Shown here: positions 48,079-57,455 of the stretch, in pieces
How positions within the stretch are numbered: position 1 is the stretch's first letter
How the letters are laid out: the number at the start of each line of letters is the position of its first letter
Source of the DNA: an uncultured Tropicimonas sp.
Lineage (GTDB): Bacteria > Pseudomonadota > Alphaproteobacteria > Rhodobacterales > Rhodobacteraceae
Length of the DNA: 64,000 bases
Assembly: GCA_947497945.1 (NCBI GenBank)
Contig: CANMIP010000020.1
Location: forward strand, 1-64,000
Reading direction: 5' to 3'
Translations under genes and position numbers: made by a program
The notes under the pieces: generated by a model
What the model saw: only the letters and a program-made list of their open reading frames with translations
Database searches by the model: none
What the model was told of the DNA's origin: nothing

Positions 48079-50236
48079 GAAAAAGGTCTCCGTCCGCCTT
48101 GCTGCGGTCGGAGGGCGTCAGGTGCGCGCAGAGCTGGAGGGTGTCGGCGAGGCCGGTGCCCGAGGCTTCGGGCGCCTCAGTCGCGAGATGGAGGCGGCGA
48201 ATGCCCGCATGGCCGGGTTCTCCCGGCGCGTGAAGGTGGCTGCTACTGCCGCCGTCGTTGCAGCCGCCGCAGCTGGCGTTGCAATGGTACGTTCCGGTCT
48301 TCAGAGCGTCGACGCACAGGCGAAGCTCGCGCAGTCGCTCGGCACCACCGTGGCCTCGATCCAGACGCTGGAACGTGCTGGCGAACTGGCCGGCGTCTCG
48401 ATGGCCGGCATCGAGCAGGCAACAAAGGATCTGACAAGGCGGCTCAGCCAGGCGGCAGCGGGCGGCGGCCCGGCGGCGCAGGCGCTGGAACGGCTCGGGC
48501 TCTCGGCCTCGGATCTGCTGGCGCTGCCGCTCGACGCGCGCGTCGGCGCGATCAACGCGGCGATCGAGGGCTTCGTGCCCACAGCCGAAAGGGCGGCCGT
48601 CGCGGGCCAGCTCTTCGGCGAAGAAGGTTCGATCGCCATGAGCCGGATCGACACGGCAACGCTGCGCCAGGCGACCGAGGATGTTCGTGCCTTTGGGGTC
48701 GTGGTCTCCGAACAGGATGCCGACCGGATCGAACGCACCAATGACGCGATCTCGCGGCTCGGGCTGATCTGGACGGGGCTCTCGAACCAACTCGCTGTTG
48801 CCGCGGCGCCTGCGCTCGAAGCGGTGGCCGAGGCCATGGCAACGCTCGCCAGTCGCACCGGCCCGCTCGGAATCGCCATCCAGGGTCTCTTCGAGAACAT
48901 CGGGCGCCTCACCACCTATGCAACGACCTTCGCCGGATTTCTGGCAGGACGCTGGGTGGCCGGTCTGGCCGCTGCCGCGCTCTCGGTGCGTGGCCTCGCC
49001 ACCGCGCTCGTCGTGCTGCGCGGCGCGTTTATCCGCACCGGGATCGGGGCGCTGATCGTTGGCGCAGGCGAACTTATCTACCAGTTCACGAAGCTCGTGC
49101 AGGGCGCCGGCGGTTTCGGGAACGCGCTGGAGCTCTTGGGCAACGTGGCGAAGGCGGTCTGGGACGGAATCCGCGCCACCACGCTCTCCTTCGTCGACGA
49201 CTTCCGGGCGCTGCGGGCCGATGTCGAGGCGATCTGGCTGAAGCTGATGGCCTTCCTGTCGCAGAAATGGGCCGACTTCCTCGGACAGATCGGCCCGACC
49301 TTCAACGCGGTCGCCAAGGAGATCGGCTCGGAGACACGGATCGACTGGTTTGGCGCCATGTCCCAGGCCTCGATGCTGGAGCACGGTGCTGCCAATGCCG
49401 GGTCCCAGGCAGAGAGTTACCGGACGCGGGCCTCTGATACGCGTGCTGGCGCCTTCGAGGGCGTCGGCACCGCCATGCAGGCGCTGCGGGATGCGATGAC
49501 CGGCAGCAAGGAGGACGGCGAAAGTGCTGTGGACCAGGCCGCCGATGCCGTCGACCGGATGAACGCGGCGCTGGATGCCTCGGACCAGGCTGCCCGCGGC
49601 GCGGGTGCCGCCGGTCGCGCGGCCGGCAAAGGAACGGCTGACGAAGCAGAGAAAGCCGCCACCGGCTGGCAGGCGGTCACCGCAGCGCTTTCCGACTACG
49701 CCGGCAAGGCCCGGGATATCGGTGCCGATATCGGGCAGAGCCTCGTCGGGGCCTTTCAGTCGGCGGAGAACGCGGTGGGCGAGTTCGTGAAGACCGGCAA
49801 GCTGGACTTCCGCGACCTTGTGACCTCGATGATCGCCGATCTCGCCAAGCTTGCGGCCCGGAAGTTCATCCTCGGCCCGATCGCCAGCGCGCTGGGCGGG
49901 GTATTGGGCGGTGCCGGTGGTGTCTTTGCGAATATCCTGCACAGCGGCGGCGTGGTCGGAGTGGCAGGATCGTCCCGGATGCTCCCGGCAGTCGCCTTTG
50001 CCGGCGCCCCGCGGATGCATTCCGGTGGCGCGGTCGGGCTGCGGCATGACGAGGTGCCGGCGATCCTGCAACGCGGCGAACGGGTGCTCTCGCGCCGCGA
50101 GGCACAGACTTACGGCGCCGGCGGCGGCGTCACCATCAACATCAATGCCCGCGATGCCGAGAGCTTTCGGCAGTCCCGGACGCAGGTCGCGTCCGATATT
50201 GCCCGAGCGGTCTCGCTGGGGCGGAGGGGCATGTAA
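48071..50236 (+). CDS. Phage tape measure protein (prophage B)
   Basis: 721 residues. MAEKKVSVRLAAVGGRQVRAELEGVGEAG opens a typical alphaproteobacterial phage tape measure. Coiled-coil and Ala-rich stretches (MEAANARMAGFSRRVKVAATAAVVAAAAAGVAMVRSG, 38-76) are followed by hydrophobic segments near 300-335 that can insert in the host membrane. A Gly-rich tail ends in VTININARDAESFRQSRTQVASDIARAVSLGRRGM. Only the last ~150 residues align with the prophage A tape measure; the remainder differs, so tail lengths should differ. Its start overlaps the frameshift product by 8 bases. Confidence 0.9.
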   Translation: MAEKKVSVRLAAVGGRQVRAELEGVGEAGARGFGRLSREMEAANARMAGFSRRVKVAATAAVVAAAAAGVAMVRSGLQSVDAQAKLAQSLGTTVASIQTLERAGELAGVSMAGIEQATKDLTRRLSQAAAGGGPAAQALERLGLSASDLLALPLDARVGAINAAIEGFVPTAERAAVAGQLFGEEGSIAMSRIDTATLRQATEDVRAFGVVVSEQDADRIERTNDAISRLGLIWTGLSNQLAVAAAPALEAVAEAMATLASRTGPLGIAIQGLFENIGRLTTYATTFAGFLAGRWVAGLAAAALSVRGLATALVVLRGAFIRTGIGALIVGAGELIYQFTKLVQGAGGFGNALELLGNVAKAVWDGIRATTLSFVDDFRALRADVEAIWLKLMAFLSQKWADFLGQIGPTFNAVAKEIGSETRIDWFGAMSQASMLEHGAANAGSQAESYRTRASDTRAGAFEGVGTAMQALRDAMTGSKEDGESAVDQAADAVDRMNAALDASDQAARGAGAAGRAAGKGTADEAEKAATGWQAVTAALSDYAGKARDIGADIGQSLVGAFQSAENAVGEFVKTGKLDFRDLVTSMIADLAKLAARKFILGPIASALGGVLGGAGGVFANILHSGGVVGVAGSSRMLPAVAFAGAPRMHSGGAVGLRHDEVPAILQRGERVLSRREAQTYGAGGGVTININARDAESFRQSRTQVASDIARAVSLGRRGM

Positions 50237-50862
50237 TGGCATTCCACGAGGTCCGGTTTCCCGACGACATCAGCCGCGGTGCTCGCGGCGGGCCCGAGCG
50301 CCGAACCCAGATCGTTGAACTTGCTTCAGGCGACGAGGAGCGCAATGCCAGCTGGGCCAATTCGCGCCGTCGCTACGATATCGCCTATGGCATCCGCCGC
50401 ACCGATGACCTGGCCGCGGTCGTCGCCTTTTTCGAGGCCCGGAATGGGCAGCTCTACGGCTTCCGCTTCCGCGACTGGGCCGATTACAAATCCTGCCTGC
50501 CATCGGAGAGCCCAGCACCGACGGATCAGGGCCTCGGGACCGGCAATGGTGCGAGCGCCACCTTCCAGCTGCTGAAGACCTACGTCTCCGGGGCGCACAT
50601 CTGGAGCCGGTCCATCACCAAGCCCGTCGCGGGGTCGGTCCGGATCGCGCTCGACGGCGTCGAGCAGGTTTCCGGCTGGTCGGCCAACGCGACCACCGGC
50701 CTGGTCAGCTTCGACACGGCCCCCGGTGCGGGGGTGCTCGTCACCGCCGGTTTCACCTTCGACGTGCCGGTCCGCTTCGACAGCGACACGCTCGACGTGA
50801 CGCTGGACATCGAGCGGCTCGGCTCCATCACCTCCATTCCGCTCGTGGAGATCCGGCGATGA
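50236..50862 (+). CDS. DUF2460 / TIGR02217 distal tail protein (copy B)
   Basis: 208 residues, the same length as the copy at 1970-2596 and with an identical C-terminal end (SITSIPLVEIRR). Differences are scattered and conservative, for example YGIRRTDDLAAVVAF for YGVRRADDLATVVAF, and TYVSGAHIWSRSITKPV for TYTSGSQAWTRPVAKPV. The middle carries the most changes. Position and overlaps with neighbours are the same. It is a distal tail component of GTA gp12 type. Confidence 0.85.
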   Translation: MAFHEVRFPDDISRGARGGPERRTQIVELASGDEERNASWANSRRRYDIAYGIRRTDDLAAVVAFFEARNGQLYGFRFRDWADYKSCLPSESPAPTDQGLGTGNGASATFQLLKTYVSGAHIWSRSITKPVAGSVRIALDGVEQVSGWSANATTGLVSFDTAPGAGVLVTAGFTFDVPVRFDSDTLDVTLDIERLGSITSIPLVEIRR

Positions 50863-51218
50863 ATGAAGAACCGGGATTCATTGCGACCGTCCTTCGTGAC
50901 CTGGCAACCTCAACCGCCGTCATTCTCGCCGCCTGGGGCGCGCTGGGCGGCGCGACCAATGCGCTGACGACGAAGATGCACCTGCGGGATGCGCTGCGGC
51001 ACATTATGCTCGGTGGGCTGATCGCGGCCGGAATGGGCAGTCTCTCAATGGCCGTAATCACCAGCTGGATGGGTCTGCCGCCGGCGGCGATCCCTTCCGG
51101 CGGGGCGGCAGGTTCCGCCGCCTATCTGGTCGGAGTCTTCGGTCCCGCCTTCATCGAGGTGATGCTGGAGCGCGTCCGGGGCGGGAACGGGTCTGACGAT
51201 GGCGCCCACGATGCGTGA
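50859..51218 (+). CDS. Holin-like phage membrane protein (copy B)
   Basis: 119 residues; differs from the copy at 2593 only in a few residues such as HLRDALRHIMLGGLIAAG. It keeps the same three hydrophobic segments and charged C-terminus, and is again overlapped by the 47-codon ORF. Conservation of this segment between two prophages supports a required lysis role. Confidence 0.65.
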   Translation: MNEEPGFIATVLRDLATSTAVILAAWGALGGATNALTTKMHLRDALRHIMLGGLIAAGMGSLSMAVITSWMGLPPAAIPSGGAAGSAAYLVGVFGPAFIEVMLERVRGGNGSDDGAHDA

Positions 51219-51342
51219 TCGTCATCCCTTCGTGCGGCATCTGCGCCGTGCCTCCGGTGCGCCTTTCGATCTCTTCGCACATCGCATGCGGGTCGGTCTG
51301 ACCGTCGCCGCCTTCATCCTCATCTTCTCACTGCTGGGATAG
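51199..51342 (+). CDS. Small single-span membrane protein in lysis cassette (copy B, 47 aa)
   Basis: Same frame and length as 2933-3076, predicted protein identical at all positions I could compare, with only synonymous changes in the coding DNA. One hydrophobic span at the C-terminus (VGLTVAAFILIFSLLG). It sits between holin-like gene and endolysin. Confidence 0.6.
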   Translation: MAPTMRDRHPFVRHLRRASGAPFDLFAHRMRVGLTVAAFILIFSLLG

Positions 51343-51348
51343 CTCACC

Positions 51349-51972
51349 ATGAAAATGACGAATCGGGGGCTTGTCGCCCTCATCCGGCACGAGGGTATCG
51401 TGCCGGCTCCCTATCTTGATGTCCGCGACGTCTGGACATTCGGCATCGGCCATACCGGCGCGGCGGGCGACCCGAACCCTTCGCACATGAAGCGCGGAAT
51501 GCCGGAAGATCTCGACGCGGGTATCCGCGAGGCGTTCCGCGTCTTCCGGGCCGATATCGCCCGCTACGAGCGGGAAGTCTGCAATGCCCTCGCTGTGCCG
51601 GTCGAACCGCATGAGTTCGATGCGCTGGTCTCGTTTCACTACAACACGGGCGCGATCCATTCCGCCCGCCTGACCCGGCTGCTGAATGCCGGACTCCGCG
51701 ACGCCGCGGCGGAGGCCTTCATGGGCTGGCTGAAGCCTGGGGCGATCCGGCCGCGCCGGGAGGCGGAGCGGGATCTGTTCCGGCAGGGCCGCTATCCGGA
51801 GGGCACCATTCCCGTCTGGCCCCTGGATGCGGACGGGCGCGTCAGCTTCGCCCGCGCGGCACGCCTTCTCTCTGAAGACGAGGCGCTCGCGCTCTTGCAG
51901 CCGGCGACTGAACCGGCCGGGTTTCTCGCCCGGCTCTGCACCTTTCTTTCATCGCTGATCAAAAGGAGCTGA
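51349..51972 (+). CDS. Phage endolysin, GH24 lysozyme (copy B)
   Basis: 207 residues with the same catalytic set (IRHEG, YLD, FGIGHTG). Substitutions versus the copy at 3083 cluster in the middle (EDLDAGIREAFRVFRADIARYEREVC) and near the end (ATEPAGFLARLC). No signal peptide. It would lyse the cell wall at the end of the lytic cycle of prophage B. Confidence 0.9.
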   Translation: MKMTNRGLVALIRHEGIVPAPYLDVRDVWTFGIGHTGAAGDPNPSHMKRGMPEDLDAGIREAFRVFRADIARYEREVCNALAVPVEPHEFDALVSFHYNTGAIHSARLTRLLNAGLRDAAAEAFMGWLKPGAIRPRREAERDLFRQGRYPEGTIPVWPLDADGRVSFARAARLLSEDEALALLQPATEPAGFLARLCTFLSSLIKRS

Positions 51973-51974
51973 CC

Positions 51975-52199
51975 ATGCGATACTTCCTCCCCAAATCCCT
52001 CACCTGGTGGAGCGGCATTCTCGCGGTGCTGACCGGCATCGCGGCGGGCGTGCTGCCCGAGGGCGAGACCATGTCCGAACTGGCGGTTCTCGTCGCGCGG
52101 CTGGCGGGTGCCGGCGACACCTCTCCGGCCACGCTGATCTTCGTTGGGATGGGCCTCATCGGTCTGCGCGACAAGTTCGAGCGCGGGCTGGGCGGCTGA
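51975..52199 (+). CDS. Small membrane protein of the lysis module (copy B)
   Basis: 74 residues, almost identical to 3709-3933. It follows the lysozyme by two bases and precedes the DUF2163 protein. Two hydrophobic stretches; family unknown. Strict conservation between prophages argues that it is functional. Confidence 0.7.
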   Translation: MRYFLPKSLTWWSGILAVLTGIAAGVLPEGETMSELAVLVARLAGAGDTSPATLIFVGMGLIGLRDKFERGLGG

Positions 52200-52203
52200 T
52201 CGC

Positions 52204-53088
52204 ATGAAGGCGCTCGTCCCTGCGCTTCAGGCCCATCTCGACGAGGGCACGACGACACTCGCCTGGTGCTGGTGCATCACGCGAGCGGATGGCGTGGTTC
52301 TCGGCTTCACCGACCACGACCGGGTGCTTGCCTTCGCGGGCACCGACTTCGAACCCGAGAGTGGCTTCACCGCCTCCGAGGTCCGTTCCGGCTCGGACCT
52401 TTCAGTCGATGCGCAGGATGCCGAGGGCGTGCTCACCTCGGATCGGATTTTGGAGACGGATATCCGGGATGGGCGCTGGGACAACGCGCAGGTCGAGCTC
52501 TGGCGGGTGAACTGGGCAGATATTGGCCAGCGGGTGCTGATGCGGCGCGGCGCGATCGGCCAGATCCGCCGCGGTCGGCTCGCCTTCGTGGCAGAGATGC
52601 GCTCGCTCGCACATCTGCTCGGCCAGAATGATGGGCGGAGTTTCCAGGCGACCTGCGACGCGGTCGTGGGCGATGTCCGTTGCGGGGCCGATCTCGACGG
52701 CGCCGCCTTTCGGGGCAGCGGCGCGGTGACCGGGTTGTCGGGTGATCGGGGCTTCACGGCTTCGGGCCTCGATAGCTTCACCTCAGGCTGGTTCAGCTTC
52801 GGTACCATTGAATGGACCTCCGGTGCCAATGCCGGGCGGTGGGCGGAAATTTCCGGTCACAGCCTGGACGGTGGAATTGTCACCGTGACGCTACTCGAGG
52901 CGCCGGTTCTGTCGATCGTGGCGGGCGACACCTTCGCGATCCGCGCAGGCTGCGACAAGTGTGCGGAGACCTGTTCCGCCAAGTTCTCCAACATCTCGAA
53001 CTTCCGCGGCTTTCCTGACATTCCGGGGCAAGACACCGTGCTGCGCTATGCGAGGCGGAGCGGCGACAATTCGGGGTCGGTCCTATGA
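52204..53088 (+). CDS. DUF2163 / TIGR02218 tail protein (copy B)
   Basis: 294 residues from MKALVPALQAHLDEG; an upstream in-frame ATG at 52144 is inside the previous gene. The C-terminal Cys cluster (CDKCAETCSAKFSN) and FRGFPDIPGQD are unchanged. Differences from copy A concentrate at residues 180-240 (DGGAAF/GSGAVTG, SFTSGWFSFGTIEWTSG), the region probably exposed in the tail hub. Confidence 0.85.
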   Translation: MKALVPALQAHLDEGTTTLAWCWCITRADGVVLGFTDHDRVLAFAGTDFEPESGFTASEVRSGSDLSVDAQDAEGVLTSDRILETDIRDGRWDNAQVELWRVNWADIGQRVLMRRGAIGQIRRGRLAFVAEMRSLAHLLGQNDGRSFQATCDAVVGDVRCGADLDGAAFRGSGAVTGLSGDRGFTASGLDSFTSGWFSFGTIEWTSGANAGRWAEISGHSLDGGIVTVTLLEAPVLSIVAGDTFAIRAGCDKCAETCSAKFSNISNFRGFPDIPGQDTVLRYARRSGDNSGSVL

Positions 53089-53528
53089 CGTCCGCGACCT
53101 CTTCTCCGGAGGTGGTTGTCGCGGCGGCGCGCTCTTGGCTCGGCACGCCCTACCACGATCAGGCGAGCGTGAAGGGCGCCGGCTGCGACTGCCTCGGGCT
53201 GGCGCGGGGCATATGGCGCGAGGTGGTCGGACCGGAGCCGTTCCCCATGCCACCTTACAGCCGCGACTGGGGCGAGACCGGAAATGTCGAGGTGCTCGCC
53301 GAGGGTGCGCGCACCATGATGCCGGAGATCGCGCGTGCCGCGGCCGGTCCGGGCGCGCTGGTTCTCTTTCGCATGCGGACCGGTGCCATCGCGAAGCATG
53401 TCGGCATCCTGACCACGCCAGCCGCCTTCATCCATTCCTATGAGCGGCTCGGCGTGATCGAAGAGCCGCTCTCAGCATCCTGGCGGCGGCGTATCGCCTT
53501 CGCCTTCCTGTTTCAGGATCGGAGCTGA
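53085..53528 (+). CDS. NlpC/P60 family tail-associated peptidase (copy B)
   Basis: 147 residues starting with ATG (MTSATSSPEVVVAAARSWL), two residues longer than copy A, which starts with GTG. The catalytic Cys region GAGCDCLGLARG and His in IAKHVGI are present. It overlaps the DUF2163 stop by four bases and is followed three bases later by the large tail protein. Confidence 0.88.
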   Translation: MTSATSSPEVVVAAARSWLGTPYHDQASVKGAGCDCLGLARGIWREVVGPEPFPMPPYSRDWGETGNVEVLAEGARTMMPEIARAAAGPGALVLFRMRTGAIAKHVGILTTPAAFIHSYERLGVIEEPLSASWRRRIAFAFLFQDRS

Positions 53529-53531
53529 TCC

Positions 53532-56500
53532 ATGGCCACCCTCGTGCTTGGCGCGGCCGGCGCCGCCATCGGCGGTTCCATCGGCGGCGCAATCCTCGGT
53601 GTCAGCGCCGCCACGATCGGCGGCTTCATCGGCTCGACCATCGGCTCCTATGTCGACAACTGGATCATTTCCTCGCTCACGCCGGGATCAAACTCGAGCT
53701 TCGAGGGGCAGCGTCTCGACACGCTCCATGTCACCTCCGCCACCGAGGGCGCGGTCCTGCCGCGGGTCTGGGGACGGCTGCGCATGGGCACCAACATCAT
53801 CTGGGCCACGGACTTCCGCGAGAAGAAGGAAACCACCACGCAGGGTGGCGGCGGCAAGGGTGGCGGCGGCGGTGGCAACAAGGTCAAGACCACCGAGTAT
53901 TTCTACTTCGCCTCCTTCGCGCTGGCGATCTGCGAGGGTCCGATCACCGGCGTGGGACGGATTTGGGCCGATGGCGCATTGATGGATCTCTCCGGTGTGA
54001 CCTGGCGCTGGTATCCGGGCGACGAGAGCCAGCAACCTGATCCCTTCATGGCCGCCAAGTCGGGCGCGGGCGCCACGCCAGCCTATCGCGGCACCGCCTA
54101 TCTGGTGTTCGAGGATCTGGAACTGACGGCGTTCGGCAACCGCATTCCGCAGATCAATGTCGAGGTATTCCGGCCGCTGGCCGATGACGACACGGCCGAG
54201 GGGCTGGTGCGGGCGATCACCCTTATCCCGGCCTCGGGCGAGTTCGTCTATGCAACCGAAGCCATCCGCAAGAGCAATGGCGCCGAGAACCTGAACGCCT
54301 CCGCTGGCACGCCGGACATGATCGAGGCGCTCGACCGGCTCGATGCCTCGGCGCCGAATGTCGAGAGCGTGAGCCTGGTGGTGTCGTGGTTCGGCGATGA
54401 TCTCCGCTGCGGCGAGTGTCGGATCCGGCCGGGTGTCGAACTCAGCTCGAAATCGACCAAGCCGGAGACATGGGAAGTGAATGGTGTCACCCGCGACGGG
54501 GCCCATCTCGTCAGCCGCGACGACGAGGGCCGTCCGGTCTATGGCGGCACCCCGGCTGATTTCTCGGTGGTGCAGGCCATTCAGGAGCTGAAGGCGCGCG
54601 GCACGCGGGTCACCTTCTATCCCTTCCTGATGATGGATGTGCCCGACGACAACACGCTGCCAGATCCATACTCCGAAAACGCGGCCGGCACGGGCCAGCC
54701 GGCTTTCCCCTGGCGCGGCCGGATCACCTGCTCTCCGGCGGCGGGTGCCGCGGGGTCGGTCGACAAGACCGCCTCTGCAGCGGATCAGGTGTCCGCCTTC
54801 TTCGACGGCATCTGGGGTTTCCGCCGCATGGTGCTGCACTATGCCAGTCTCTGCGCATCTGCAGGCGGGGTGGACGCCTTCATCATCGGCTCGGAGATGC
54901 GCGGGTTGACCACCATCCGCGATGGCACCGCCAGCTACCCGGCCGTGGAGGCGTTCCGGCAACTGGCGGCGGATGTGCGGGCCATCCTCGGGCCGGGCAC
55001 GGCGATCAGCTATGCCGCCGACTGGTCGGAGTATTTCGGCCACCATGCCACGGATGGCTCGGGCGACGTGTTCTTCCACCTCGATCCGCTCTGGGCGGAT
55101 CCGGAGATCGACTTCATTGGCATTGACAATTACATGCCGCTCTCCGACCGGCGCAACGGGTTTGCGCATCTCGACGCACAGGACGGCTGGCCCGCGATCT
55201 ACGACAGGGCCTATCTGCAATCCAACATTGCCGGCGGCGAGGGGTTCGACTGGTTCTATGCCAGCGCCGCAGACCGCTCGGCGCAGGTTCGAACCCCGAT
55301 CACCGACGGCGCTGCCGGCAAGCCCTGGGTCTTCCGCTACAAGGATCTGTGGAGCTGGTGGTCCAATCCACACTACGACCGTCCAAGCGGGGTGGAGAGC
55401 GGAACGCCCACCGGCTGGGTGCCGGAGTCCAAGCCGATCCGTTTCACGGAACTCGGATGCCCGGCGGTCGACCGTGGCACCAACCAGCCCAATGTCTTCT
55501 ACGATCCGAAATCCTCGGAGAGCGAGCTGCCGTATTTCTCGCGGGGCTGGCGCGACGACGCGATCCAGCGGGCGTACCTGGAAGCGACGTATCTCTTCTG
55601 GGGCGAGGCAGCGAATAACCCGACATCCTCCATCTATGGCGGTCGCATGGTCGAGGTGGCGGACTGCGCAGCCTGGACATGGGACGCGCGTCCCTATCCT
55701 TTCTTCCCGGAGCTGACGGATGTCTGGAGCGATGGCGAGAACTGGCGGCTGGGCCATTGGCTCACCGGTCGGCTCGGGTCTGCCTCGCTTGCCGCGCTGG
55801 TGCGGGATCTCTGCCTCCGCGCTGGGCTGACCGCCGATCAGATCGACGTCTCCGGCCTTTGGGGCGCGGTCGAGGGCTATGCCGTCACCGGGATCGAGGC
55901 GCCGCGCAATGCGCTCACCACGCTGGGACGGCATTTCGGCTTCGATGCCGTCGAGAGCGAGGGCGTCATCCGGTTCTTCATGCGAGGGCGTGCATCAGTC
56001 GCACAGTTGGCGCTGGACGATCTTGTCGCGTCAAATGTGGGCGGCGAGCCGATCGAATTGACTCGGGCGCAGGAGACGGATCTGCCGCAGGCGCTCAAGT
56101 GGAGCGTGACGCGGGCCGATGAGGATTACGACGCGGTGGTGGTCGAGGCACGGCGGATCACGGTCGAGTCTTCGCGGATCAGCAGCGAGTCCTTCCCGAT
56201 GGCGGTACCGGCCGAGGAGGCGGAACGGCGTTGTCGCCGCGCGCTGATGGAGGCCTGGGTGGGACGCGAAACGGCGTGCTTCCGGCTCCCGCCATCGCGG
56301 CTCGCGCTTGATCCCACCGACGTGGTCGCGCTCGACCATGACGGGCGGCTCACCGAGTATCGCCTGACCTCGGTCGCCGACGGAGAAGCGCGCAATGTCG
56401 AGGGGCTCCGGCAGGACCGCGCCACCGGGACGCTGGCGCCCGGCACACCGCGGAGATCGACACCGGAGGCTCCGGTGGTGTTCGGGGAGCCGGAGGTGGC

Positions 56501-57443
56501 CTTGCTCGATCTGCCACAGATCTCCGAGGATGTTGCCCCGCATCGGCCGCTCGCCGCCGCATATTCCGCGCCATGGCCGGGGGAGATCGCGGTCTGGCGT
56601 TCCGCTTCTGACGATGGCTTCGAATGGCTAACTGGCATCATGCTTCCGGCGCAGATGGGTGTTCTGGTGTCTGATCTCTGGTCCGGACCGGTGTCGCGCT
56701 TCGACCATGGCAATGAGCTGATCGTGGATCTGAATTCCGGCACGCTCGGTTCGGTCACCGATCTCGCACTCTTCGCCGGGGCAAATGGCTTTGCAGTGGA
56801 GTCTGCGGTCGGCGTCTGGGAGATCCTGCAGGCGGGCACGGCCGAGCTTCTGGCCGAGGGGCGGTATCGCCTCACCCGGCTCCTGCGGGGTCAGCGCGGC
56901 ACCGAGCATGCGATTGGCAATCCGGCGCCGGCCGGGGCGCGGGTCGTCGTGCTGGATGCGAGCCTTGCGGCCCTGCCGGTCTCGGAGGCGGAACTGGGCA
57001 TCGCCTGGAACTGGCGCATCGGACCCGCGAGCCATCCCGTTTCCGGTGACACCTATGTCGCGGAGACATTCACCCCTTCCGGCGCTGGGCTGCGGCCGTT
57101 CTCTGTCGCGCATGTCGAACAGCCATGGCGGACGCCTCGGACGCCCGGTGATCTCGCCATCCGCTGGGTGCGGCGATCGCGGACGCTTTCGGCCGACAGC
57201 TGGGCGGCGCTCGAGGTGCCGATGTCGGAAGAGATCGAAGTCTACGAGGTGGAGATCCTCGACGGCTCCACGGTGCTCCGAACGCTCAGCACCGCGACCA
57301 CCAGCGTCGTCTACACCGCCGCTCAGCAGATTGCCGATTGGGGCGTTCTGCTCGGGCCGAGCGACAGCCTCGACATTCGCATCTTTCAGCTCTCCGCACT
57401 TGTCGGTCGCGGGGCGCCAAAAACTGTCACCCTCCATTTCTAG
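53532..57443 (+). CDS. Host-specificity / baseplate tail protein with TIM-barrel domain (copy B, internal deletion)
   Basis: 1303 residues. Same domain order as the 1321-residue copy A: hydrophobic Gly/Ala N-terminus, glycine linker, TIM barrel (IIGSEMRGL, FIGIDNYMPL, FTELGCPA) and C-terminal tail domains. Around residue 425 it lacks 20 residues found in copy A: ADQVSAFF-DGIW-GFRRM replaces the longer stretch containing SVMGTSVIWAG. Two single-residue insertions elsewhere (extra Gly in the linker; NVGG for DTG near 850) account for the rest of the length difference. Frame is intact. Confidence 0.9.
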   Translation: MATLVLGAAGAAIGGSIGGAILGVSAATIGGFIGSTIGSYVDNWIISSLTPGSNSSFEGQRLDTLHVTSATEGAVLPRVWGRLRMGTNIIWATDFREKKETTTQGGGGKGGGGGGNKVKTTEYFYFASFALAICEGPITGVGRIWADGALMDLSGVTWRWYPGDESQQPDPFMAAKSGAGATPAYRGTAYLVFEDLELTAFGNRIPQINVEVFRPLADDDTAEGLVRAITLIPASGEFVYATEAIRKSNGAENLNASAGTPDMIEALDRLDASAPNVESVSLVVSWFGDDLRCGECRIRPGVELSSKSTKPETWEVNGVTRDGAHLVSRDDEGRPVYGGTPADFSVVQAIQELKARGTRVTFYPFLMMDVPDDNTLPDPYSENAAGTGQPAFPWRGRITCSPAAGAAGSVDKTASAADQVSAFFDGIWGFRRMVLHYASLCASAGGVDAFIIGSEMRGLTTIRDGTASYPAVEAFRQLAADVRAILGPGTAISYAADWSEYFGHHATDGSGDVFFHLDPLWADPEIDFIGIDNYMPLSDRRNGFAHLDAQDGWPAIYDRAYLQSNIAGGEGFDWFYASAADRSAQVRTPITDGAAGKPWVFRYKDLWSWWSNPHYDRPSGVESGTPTGWVPESKPIRFTELGCPAVDRGTNQPNVFYDPKSSESELPYFSRGWRDDAIQRAYLEATYLFWGEAANNPTSSIYGGRMVEVADCAAWTWDARPYPFFPELTDVWSDGENWRLGHWLTGRLGSASLAALVRDLCLRAGLTADQIDVSGLWGAVEGYAVTGIEAPRNALTTLGRHFGFDAVESEGVIRFFMRGRASVAQLALDDLVASNVGGEPIELTRAQETDLPQALKWSVTRADEDYDAVVVEARRITVESSRISSESFPMAVPAEEAERRCRRALMEAWVGRETACFRLPPSRLALDPTDVVALDHDGRLTEYRLTSVADGEARNVEGLRQDRATGTLAPGTPRRSTPEAPVVFGEPEVALLDLPQISEDVAPHRPLAAAYSAPWPGEIAVWRSASDDGFEWLTGIMLPAQMGVLVSDLWSGPVSRFDHGNELIVDLNSGTLGSVTDLALFAGANGFAVESAVGVWEILQAGTAELLAEGRYRLTRLLRGQRGTEHAIGNPAPAGARVVVLDASLAALPVSEAELGIAWNWRIGPASHPVSGDTYVAETFTPSGAGLRPFSVAHVEQPWRTPRTPGDLAIRWVRRSRTLSADSWAALEVPMSEEIEVYEVEILDGSTVLRTLSTATTSVVYTAAQQIADWGVLLGPSDSLDIRIFQLSALVGRGAPKTVTLHF

Positions 57444-57455
57444 AGGACCATTCCC

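Noticed and set aside
53688-55934. 748-codon minus-strand ORF inside the large tail gene of prophage B (also a 731-codon one at 48047-50242 and similar ones elsewhere)
   Set aside because: They are antisense shadows of GC-rich genes with Arg/Gly/Asp-biased composition and no family features; the plus-strand genes are conserved and in operon order.
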